Source: CAYTLQ01 sp964438715
GTDB taxonomy: Bacteria > Bacteroidota > Ignavibacteria > Ignavibacteriales > Ignavibacteriaceae
NCBI GenBank assembly: GCA_964438715.1
Contig: CAYTLQ010000177.1
Span: 1-5,158, forward strand
DNA length: 5,158 nt
Direction of reading: 5' to 3'
The position numbers were made by a program, and so were the translations under genes. Within the stretch, counting starts at the first letter, position 1. The number at the start of each line of letters is the position of its first letter. Below are positions 1 to 4,912 of the stretch, in pieces. Under the pieces are notes generated by a model. The model ran no database searches. It had not been told where the DNA came from and saw nothing but the letters and a program-made list of their open reading frames with translations.

Positions 1-14
1 TGTATAAGAGACAG
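1..14 (+). other. Nextera (Tn5 mosaic-end) adapter remnant
   Basis: The first 14 bases, TGTATAAGAGACAG, are identical to the 3' 14 bases of the 19-base Tn5 mosaic end used in Nextera library preparation. The match ends exactly where adapter should join insert. This is seen directly, and the adapter identity is established knowledge. It should be treated as untrimmed library sequence, so genomic sequence begins at about position 15. It also suggests the window's left edge is a true contig end. Confidence 0.93.
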
Positions 15-223
15 CCATAAGCAAACATCACTCCGTTTGTAGAATTTCTCCTGCAGAAAAAATATCTCGTGAATCTCTTTCGGGTATTAACCTTAATAAC
101 TATTTCCCTTGTAAAGAAAGATGGTTAATAAAAAGTAAGTAGTAAAAACTTTTACGGAAATTGATCTGTTCGTATTTTCATAATAATGAAATTTCGATTT
201 TTGAAACACTACATCAGACCGGA

Positions 224-1297
224 GTGACAAGAACCGGTATTACGATTCTTTTTTTGTTGTTTACAATTACTCTCCTGGTAAGCGGGCAGAACAACAGAAA
301 GTACTTTTACACCGGAAAGGGCTATGGAAGTGAAGCACTTTTTAATCCTCTCACATTACTATTTAACGGGGGATATGATGTAACTCAGCTTCAACAGGTT
401 TCTCATTCCGTTAAAGGCCATCCGTACGGAAAAATGTTTCGTGTAGTTATGAAAAATCTTGGCGACCCATTTACTGCGGTTAACAAGTATGGCTGGGGAA
501 ATTTTCTGCGCGGCGAAATACTTCCACTGAGTTTTGAGAAAGGGAATATGCAATGGATTCCAAATTATCAACAGCACCTTATTGGTGGCGGAATGTTATT
601 TACTGCTATGAAGGAATGGTATGAGTACCGGAATATTCCGTTTCCCGGTATTATGTCGGGTATTACGGTTATGGCTCAGCACATATTCAATGAAGTGATG
701 GAGTCCGGGGCAAATGAACAGTGGAGCGTAGATGAAGTATCGGACATATATCTTTTTGATCTTGGGGGAATTCTTTTATTCAGTTTTGATTCGGTAAATG
801 AGTTTTTTGCTGATGAACTAAACCTTGCGGACTGGTCGCTTCAGGCAACAGTTACCTTTCCGGATGGAAGTGTAAATGCCGGTCAATACTTCTCAATAAA
901 GTGGAAATTTCCTTTTTCCGAAGATTATTCACTTTTTTACCGATACGGAATGGGTGCATTGTTTGGTGTGTCGAAAAAATTAATATCCGGAGAAAGTATT
1001 TCTGCCGGTATTGGATTTAAGACGAAACATCTCATTGATTTGTCGGATGAATTCCGGAAACGAACAATTGAAACCAGTTGGCATGCCGGAATATTTTATG
1101 ACAGAAATAATTCACTTCTTGCATCGCTTGTTCTTTCGGGCGTAAAAGAATACTTTATAATGGCCGATGTATATCCCGGAGTATTAAAAGTAGGTTCATT
1201 TTCTCCGGGATTTTGGACAATAATCGGTCGTGATGGTAAAATATTGTTTGGTATTACCACAGAATATCTTCTCGGCGGTGGCGTGGAAATTAAGTAA
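224..1297 (+). CDS. Exported protein of unknown function, possibly DUF3943-like
   Basis: I do not recognise a named gene. From GTG 224 the product is 357 residues and begins with a short basic segment (VTRTG), a hydrophobic stretch of about 15 residues and SGQ, which looks like a Sec signal peptide. A TTG at 161 in the same frame would give 378 residues but puts an acidic 21-residue tail in front of the signal peptide. Neither start has a convincing ribosome binding site. Residues about 110-190 are helical and hydrophobic, with the pattern QHLIGGG...FNEVMESG...SVDEVSDIYLFDLGG. This is loosely like the H..G / WE..E / S..D / GG pattern of DUF3943 proteins. Residues about 205-357 alternate hydrophobic and polar residues with many aromatics and glycines, suggesting beta strands, perhaps an outer-membrane or periplasmic barrel. 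The gene is apparently monocistronic, with 400 bp before the next gene. Its reality is well supported by one long open frame; the function is unknown. Confidence 0.8.
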   Translation: MTRTGITILFLLFTITLLVSGQNNRKYFYTGKGYGSEALFNPLTLLFNGGYDVTQLQQVSHSVKGHPYGKMFRVVMKNLGDPFTAVNKYGWGNFLRGEILPLSFEKGNMQWIPNYQQHLIGGGMLFTAMKEWYEYRNIPFPGIMSGITVMAQHIFNEVMESGANEQWSVDEVSDIYLFDLGGILLFSFDSVNEFFADELNLADWSLQATVTFPDGSVNAGQYFSIKWKFPFSEDYSLFYRYGMGALFGVSKKLISGESISAGIGFKTKHLIDLSDEFRKRTIETSWHAGIFYDRNNSLLASLVLSGVKEYFIMADVYPGVLKVGSFSPGFWTIIGRDGKILFGITTEYLLGGGVEIK

Positions 1298-1622
1298 AAC
1301 TTGTAATTAACTATAATTTTTTGAATGTGATTGTGCATACAACAGTTACCGGGGGTTAGATGTAATTTCCTTTAAAGTTTTAAGCGTTTTTTTGATCAAA
1401 GTATAAAAAGTTCCGGAATAATGTTTCTTCTTTAATGAGTTCATCTTAAATAGAATTACTTAGCCTCGTATAAGCGAAGCATTAAAAGTAAATAGAAAAA
1501 TATTAATTTTATCGTCTTAGATGCGACTTAAATCAGCTGAAAATGAAATTTCCTGCGGAGTATGAGTCAGACGAAGAAAAATCACCTGCATATAGAAATA
1601 ATTAAAAAAATTCATTAAAGGT
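1298..1622. other. Intergenic region with no supported gene
   Basis: This is the AT-rich left part of the 400 bp gap between the exported protein and lexA. No open frame on either strand looks like a gene. No strong GC-rich hairpin plus T-run follows the upstream stop codon, so the end of that transcript cannot be placed. The only structure I see is a weak imperfect hairpin around 1463-1480. The right-hand 75 bp of the gap are annotated separately as the lexA promoter and operators. Confidence 0.6.
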
Positions 1623-1623
1623 C

Positions 1624-1652
1624 TTGACAAGTGTATTTATGTACACTATATT
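1624..1652 (+). promoter_or_regulatory. Probable lexA promoter (-35 TTGACA, -10 TATATT)
   Basis: TTGACA at 1624-1629 is a perfect sigma70-type -35 box. TATATT at 1647-1652 matches the -10 consensus at five of six positions, and the spacer is exactly 17 bp. Transcription should start near 1659, giving a leader of about 39 nt before the lexA ATG. The first operator fills almost the whole spacer and touches the -10 box, which is the classical arrangement for repression by blocking RNA polymerase. The consensus is the general bacterial one, not the TTTG/TAnnTTTG type common in Bacteroides. Confidence 0.75.
1630..1647. promoter_or_regulatory. Putative LexA operator O1 (SOS box)
   Basis: AGTG-TATTTATGTA-CACT is an inverted repeat of the form AGTG-N10-CACT. 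Its core GTGTA-N6-TACAC is perfect over five bases per arm. It lies between the -35 and -10 boxes of the lexA promoter. Assignment to LexA is inference from its position upstream of lexA (LexA normally represses itself) and from two further copies with identical spacing downstream. Its 16-bp GTGT-N8-ACAC core has the same span as the E. coli CTGT-N8-ACAG box but different outer bases. Confidence 0.75.
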
Positions 1653-1655
1653 AGT

Positions 1656-1673
1656 GGTGTACAAAATAACACT
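1656..1673. promoter_or_regulatory. Putative LexA operator O2 (SOS box)
   Basis: GGTG-TACAAAATAA-CACT is the second copy of the inverted repeat, with one arm base changed (G for A). The core is GTGT-N8-ACAC. Its centre is 26 bp from O1. It covers the predicted transcription start near 1659. Confidence 0.72.
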
Positions 1674-1676
1674 ATT

Positions 1677-1694
1677 AGTGAACAATAATACACT
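1677..1694. promoter_or_regulatory. Putative LexA operator O3 (SOS box)
   Basis: AGTG-AACAATAATA-CACT is the third copy; with flanking bases it extends to TAGTG-N10-CACTA (1676-1695). Its centre is 21 bp, two helical turns, from O2. It lies in the transcribed leader and ends only a few bases before the lexA ATG at 1698, occupying the place where a ribosome binding site would sit. No Shine-Dalgarno sequence is visible there. Confidence 0.68.
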
Positions 1695-1697
1695 ATA

Positions 1698-2336
1698 ATG
1701 AAACAAGAACTTACAGACCGTCAATCAGAAGTGCTCAATTTTATAAAACAGCACCTTAAACGATGTGGTTATCCCCCGACAATGAGAGAAATACAAGGAC
1801 ACTTCGGCCTTGCATCAATCCATGGCGTTAACAGGCATTTAGAAGCGCTTGAAAAAAAAGGACATATCAGGCGCGAATCGAACACCAGCAGGGGAATGAT
1901 TCTTTGTGGTGAGGATGATGCAGAGCTCAACATCATCAGGCAGGATGAAATGGCTCGCAGAATTCCAATAATTGGTCGTGTCGCCGCAGGACTTCCCATT
2001 ACTGCTGTAGAAAACCACGAAGGCTCCGTACCTGTTGATAGTAGTTATGTAAAGGATTTCGATAAGAGCTTTGCCCTTAAGGTAAAAGGGGATAGTATGA
2101 TAGATGACGGTATATTTGATGGCGATCTTGTGGTCGTATCGCCTGTAATGAATGTTGAGCATAATCAGATTATTGTTGCCCGGATCGGAGAAGATGTTAC
2201 CGTTAAAAGACTCTGGAAAAAGGAGGGGAACCTTCGGCTGATGCCGGCAAACAAGGCATACAATCCTATAGATATAAACAATTTAGAAGATTTTTCGATA
2301 ATAGGAAGAGTAGTGGGTGTTATCAGGTGGTTATGA
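1698..2336 (+). CDS. lexA: LexA repressor, SOS regulator with self-cleaving S24 protease domain
   Basis: LexA represses DNA-damage genes. When RecA filaments form on single-stranded DNA it cleaves itself and the SOS genes are released. The 212-residue product is normal length for the family. Residues 1-70 form the winged helix-turn-helix, starting LTDRQSEVLNFI, with PPTMREI and the recognition region ASIHGVNRHLEALEKKG. Residues about 88-212 are the S24 autoprotease: the cleavage site is Ala97-Gly98 in GRVAAGLP, the nucleophile is Ser133 in KGDSM, and the general base is Lys170 in EDVTVKRL. The C-terminus GRVVGVIRWL is typical. All catalytic features are intact, so it should be cleavable. The ATG at 1698 begins the usual LexA N-terminus; no Shine-Dalgarno is seen, and operator O3 lies directly upstream. 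Three operator-like repeats and a good promoter precede it, indicating autoregulation. Two small genes follow in the same direction and are probably co-transcribed. It ends with TGA. Confidence 0.97.
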   Translation: MKQELTDRQSEVLNFIKQHLKRCGYPPTMREIQGHFGLASIHGVNRHLEALEKKGHIRRESNTSRGMILCGEDDAELNIIRQDEMARRIPIIGRVAAGLPITAVENHEGSVPVDSSYVKDFDKSFALKVKGDSMIDDGIFDGDLVVVSPVMNVEHNQIIVARIGEDVTVKRLWKKEGNLRLMPANKAYNPIDINNLEDFSIIGRVVGVIRWL

Positions 2337-2374
2337 GCCATTTGAGCATTCTCAAAGAAGAAAGGAAGTGAATG

Positions 2375-2626
2375 ATGAGTAAGTCCGATATTTTTTCGCA
2401 TGCTATTCAGGAAAGAGTGAAAGTCCGTTTTTATTATGGTTTAAAGGAATACATATTAGATCCGTATTTCATCTTTTATGAAGAAGACGGAACAAAAGCT
2501 CTTTATGGCAAATCGAACCGGCGTGATGAGCCTATGAAGTTCGATTTTGAAAAGATCGCGAATATTCGTGTACTTAAACTGGAGCGGTATATTCCCGAGA
2601 TACCGACATCTCCTTTTCTTAACTAA
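2375..2626 (+). CDS. Small stand-alone WYL-like domain protein
   Basis: This is an 83-residue protein (84 if the adjacent ATG at 2372 is used). AAAGGAAG at 2361-2368 is a good ribosome binding site; its spacing suits 2375 slightly better. Nearly the whole chain fits the beta-rich core of a WYL domain: AIQERVKVRFYYG, then LDPYFIFYEEDGTKALYG, then KFDFEKIANIRVLKLERYIP. This follows the family pattern of an early strand with Y.G, 'P..l...dg...L.G', and 'F.l.kI..i..l'. There is no helix-turn-helix, so alone it is not a complete WYL transcription factor. WYL domains are known ligand or nucleic-acid sensors; in PafBC and DriD they act in DNA-damage responses and DriD binds single-stranded DNA. The gene starts 35-38 bp after lexA and ends 21 bp before the next start, so it is probably in the lexA operon. 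Domain assignment is by eye and moderate; another small SH3/Sm-like barrel is possible. Confidence 0.82.
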   Translation: MSKSDIFSHAIQERVKVRFYYGLKEYILDPYFIFYEEDGTKALYGKSNRRDEPMKFDFEKIANIRVLKLERYIPEIPTSPFLN

Positions 2627-2647
2627 TCGTAACTGATGAGGTGCGAT

Positions 2648-3094
2648 ATGACTCCAACAGCCGATAAAAAATCACTTATTAATCTTCTTATACCAAAATT
2701 CTGGATCGGTGGATATAATATTTCTGCCAGGAAATTTGGCAAATATTTACCTGAACCCCCGTATATCGGATCGTATGAAATAGATGTTCTGGCAAAACGG
2801 GGAAAAGAATATGCCATTGGTATTTGTATTAGTTCTGATGATTTCCGTGATACTGCCCTTACCGATAAAATAGCCTACCTTGCTAGCCGCAGAAGTAAGT
2901 TCACCGACAAGAAAGTTCCGCTTTTTATCGGAGTTCCTCAGGAGCTTTACACCCGACTGATTCAGCTTCTTCATGGGATTGATGATGCAACCCGCAGGAA
3001 TATACAGGTTTACCAACTAAGCGAAGAACCTGAACAGGATTTGTTCTCAATTCGTGCTCAGGAAAAGCGCTCATCTGCTAATATGTTTATCTGA
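2648..3094 (+). CDS. PD-(D/E)XK nuclease-like fold protein lacking the E-x-K motif
   Basis: This 148-residue protein is read from ATG 2648, chosen because GAGGTG at 2638-2643 sits just upstream. An ATG at 2636 in the same frame would add four residues but has no ribosome binding site. Residues about 41-63 (GSYEIDVLAKRG, then EYAIGICIS) match the core beta-hairpin of restriction-endonuclease-like proteins, where the usual form is 'xDVLA...y.v.E.K'. Asp46 of the motif is present, but the E-x-K positions read Gly58-Ile-Cys60. The following DKIAYLASRRSKF helix, KVPLFIGVP strand and NIQVYQL strand fit the rest of the fold. The protein is therefore probably a non-cleaving nucleic-acid-binding or structural relative, or a divergent enzyme. 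The tail (about 125-148) is charged and likely flexible. It follows the WYL-like gene by 21 bp and probably belongs to the lexA unit, which would make it SOS-regulated. The fold assignment is by motif only. It ends with TGA. Confidence 0.82.
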   Translation: MTPTADKKSLINLLIPKFWIGGYNISARKFGKYLPEPPYIGSYEIDVLAKRGKEYAIGICISSDDFRDTALTDKIAYLASRRSKFTDKKVPLFIGVPQELYTRLIQLLHGIDDATRRNIQVYQLSEEPEQDLFSIRAQEKRSSANMFI

Positions 3095-3134
3095 AAAGTT
3101 TTCGTACTTTTCCAAAAAATCTTCTCTTTTTTTT
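3093..3134 (+). terminator. Weak possible terminator at the end of the lexA unit
   Basis: GAAAAGT (3093-3099) and ACTTTTC (3106-3112) form a perfect 7-bp stem with a 6-base loop, beginning inside the TGA stop of the nuclease-fold gene. A run of eight T follows at 3127-3134. The stem is AT-rich and the T-run is 14 bases away, so this is a poor match to a standard rho-independent terminator. Confidence 0.3.
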
Positions 3135-3265
3135 CGGATGTCTTTGTCCTCATTCCGCAGTTTTCAATTTAAAGTAGTTGGTATTTTTCTTAAACAATCA
3201 GATAACAATATTTCAAGTTTGAAGATATTAAATCTTTAAAGTGGTGAGTTTTACGCAAAAATATT

Positions 3266-3310
3266 CTTTGAAATATCAATATTTTTTTTAATTTTAATTT
3301 GATTTCAAAG
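3266..3310. repeat. Inverted repeat upstream of the T9SS-exported protein gene
   Basis: CTTTGAAAT (3266-3274) is the exact reverse complement of ATTTCAAAG (3302-3310). With a two-base bulge (AT, 3275-3276) the pairing continues through CAA (3277-3279) with TTG (3299-3301), giving a 12-bp stem around a 19-base, almost pure A/T loop. The right arm ends 20 bp before the ATG at 3330. It could be a leader hairpin or a regulator site. I cannot tell which, and AT-rich sequence makes chance repeats more likely. Confidence 0.5.
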
Positions 3311-3329
3311 TAATAATTTAGAGGTGGAA

Positions 3330-4688
3330 ATGAAAAAATTATTATTGATGTTTTTGGTTGTACTAACTAGTTTTGTCTCGGCTCAGCCTACTATAGATGG
3401 TGATATGGGTGATTCACAATATTCAACAATCGGAACATTTACCAGTGGGAGAAATGGATTCGGAGATAATAACGATTTAGGTGTTTTAAAATTTTTTACT
3501 AATGGTACTGATATTTATATAGGAATTACCGGCGAATTGACCTCGAATGATAATATTGTTGTGTTTTTTGATTTTTCGGGTTATAACGGCAGAGGAACTA
3601 ACACATTAGCAGGTACTTCAACTTCAACTATAGGGGTATTCACCACTTCAAGCGGTGGTCTTGATGGTGCTAAAATGGATGCAGGTTTTGATGTGGATTT
3701 TGCTTTTGCTTTTAATGAAGGAAATGGAACAACTAATCTCTTCATGGATGCGGCTAGATTTGGAAGTGGTACTTCAGGGTATCTTGCGACTACTTTCGAA
3801 GGACAGACTACTGATCAAACAGGTACAGCAGTCACAATTGATGCAACTTCTACTACAGGTGGAAGCGGCAGTTTATCTTTAGCCTATAATAATAGTTTTG
3901 CATCAAATACATCCAAGGGTATAGAATTTCGCGTACCGATTGCATCTTTTTCAGGAGTTACCAATACTCAAAACCTTAAATTATTTGTATTGATTACCAG
4001 TAGTACAGGATTCATGTCCAATGAATGTATTCCGGGAGATCCAGGTGCTTCAAATCTTGGAAATGATGCAGATTTATCCTCAATTTCCGGACAGCAGTTT
4101 TATACATCAGACTCTCCACTACCCGTTGAATTAACATCCTTTTCTGCAAAATTAGCAAATAATGCCGTTCTGCTTAACTGGTCAACTGCAACTGAGGTAA
4201 ATAACTACGGCTTTGAGATAGAGAGAAAATCTTCCTCAGAAAACTGGACCTCAGTTTCTTTTATTCCCGGCGCAGGAACAAGCAATTCACCGAAAGAATA
4301 CACCTACTCTGATAATACTGTTCAGCAGGGTGTTACTTATCAATACCGTCTGAAACAGATAGATACCGATGGCTCAATTGAGTATAGCCGGACAATAGAG
4401 GTATTTACGGGAATGCTTCCGCAGGGATTTGTTCTTGATCAGAATTACCCAAATCCGTTTAACCCATCAACGACAATACGCTTCGGATTTAACGATAATA
4501 CAAAAGCGGCACTTAAAGTGTATAACACACTAGGCTTGGAGGTAGCAGAGTTGTTCAACGGAATTGCAGATGCAGGCAGGATGTATGAGGTTGAATTTAA
4601 TGGCGCAGGACTTGCGAGCGGAACATATCTGTATAAGTTGATAACTCCTTCAGGTGAAGAAGTAAAGAAAATGCAACTGCTGAAATAG
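3330..4688 (+). CDS. Secreted beta-sandwich protein with T9SS type A C-terminal sorting domain
   Basis: The 452-residue product is read from ATG 3330, preceded by GAGGTGG at 3321-3327. A GTG at 3324 lies within that ribosome binding site and is rejected. Residues 1-18 are a Sec signal peptide (MKKLLLMFLVVLTSFVSA, then Gln19). Residues about 19-260 are Gly/Ser/Thr-rich with TIDGDMGDSQY, NGFGDNNDLG, TNGTDIYIGITGEL and IVVFFDFSG. This resembles the CBM9/DOMON-like beta-sandwich region of secreted proteins in this group; the ligand is unknown. Residues about 264-358 (LPVELTSFSAKL, LLNWSTATEVNNYGFEIERK, YQYRLKQIDTDG) form the fibronectin-III-like domain that often precedes the sorting signal. Residues about 365-452 are the T9SS type A domain with QNYPNPFNPSTTIRF, LKVYNTLG, GLASGTYLYKL and a final KKMQLLK. 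The protein should pass the inner membrane by Sec and the outer membrane by the type IX system, then be cell-attached or released. It appears to be transcribed alone and is followed by a strong terminator. Export route is confident; the role is not known. Confidence 0.95.
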   Translation: MKKLLLMFLVVLTSFVSAQPTIDGDMGDSQYSTIGTFTSGRNGFGDNNDLGVLKFFTNGTDIYIGITGELTSNDNIVVFFDFSGYNGRGTNTLAGTSTSTIGVFTTSSGGLDGAKMDAGFDVDFAFAFNEGNGTTNLFMDAARFGSGTSGYLATTFEGQTTDQTGTAVTIDATSTTGGSGSLSLAYNNSFASNTSKGIEFRVPIASFSGVTNTQNLKLFVLITSSTGFMSNECIPGDPGASNLGNDADLSSISGQQFYTSDSPLPVELTSFSAKLANNAVLLNWSTATEVNNYGFEIERKSSSENWTSVSFIPGAGTSNSPKEYTYSDNTVQQGVTYQYRLKQIDTDGSIEYSRTIEVFTGMLPQGFVLDQNYPNPFNPSTTIRFGFNDNTKAALKVYNTLGLEVAELFNGIADAGRMYEVEFNGAGLASGTYLYKLITPSGEEVKKMQLLK

Positions 4689-4709
4689 CAGTAAACATAG
4701 TATAAAAGT

Positions 4710-4742
4710 AAAGCCGTGGAGATAACCCACGGCTTTTTTTTT
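4710..4742 (+). terminator. Rho-independent terminator after the T9SS-exported protein gene
   Basis: AAAGCCGTGG (4710-4719) and CCACGGCTTT (4727-4736) form a perfect 10-bp stem closing a 7-base loop (AGATAAC). The T-run spans 4734-4742, nine bases. It lies 21 bp after the TAG stop. This is a textbook intrinsic terminator. The bases left of the stem are A-rich, so it could also work weakly on the other strand. Confidence 0.95.
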
Positions 4743-4912
4743 ATTTACGGTCTGTATAAAATTTACTGAAATCTATACGGTAAAAATATTTTATATAAAA
4801 AATATCATTAAACAATAGTTAATCAGCCTGAAAAATTGAAGCAATCCATAAAATTCAATATTTTTTTCTCTTCGAAAACATTCTTAAGTTAATAATTGAT
4901 TTTTGCCCAAAT

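Noticed and set aside
1..19. Tn5-type transposon end at the left edge
   Set aside because: The match starts at base 1 and is the truncated mosaic end used in sequencing libraries; no transposase or target duplication is present.
15..142. Possible tail of a truncated upstream gene (two short open frames, ending near 126 and 142)
   Set aside because: Both are under 45 codons, show no recognisable motif, and cannot be separated from chance.
1463..1480. Imperfect hairpin GC-C-TCG / CGA-A-GC in the gap before lexA
   Set aside because: Only five pairs plus a mismatch, with no T-run after it; not a credible terminator or RNA gene.
1543..1605. 20-codon open frame starting ATG AAA TTT CCT
   Set aside because: It has no ribosome binding site, no recognisable product and lies in an AT-rich gap; too short to support.
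3054..3239. 61-codon open frame overlapping the end of the nuclease-fold gene
   Set aside because: It begins inside that gene in another frame, is Ser/Phe-rich from translated T-runs and has no ribosome binding site; most likely a shadow.
3655..3882. Open frame within the T9SS-exported protein gene in another frame
   Set aside because: Met/Leu-rich product arising from a shifted frame of a clearly real gene.
4835..4867. Hairpin ATTGAA / TTCAAT followed by T-run
   Set aside because: Six A/T-dominated pairs with a 13-base loop; the strong terminator at 4710-4742 already ends the transcript, and AT-rich sequence makes this likely by chance.
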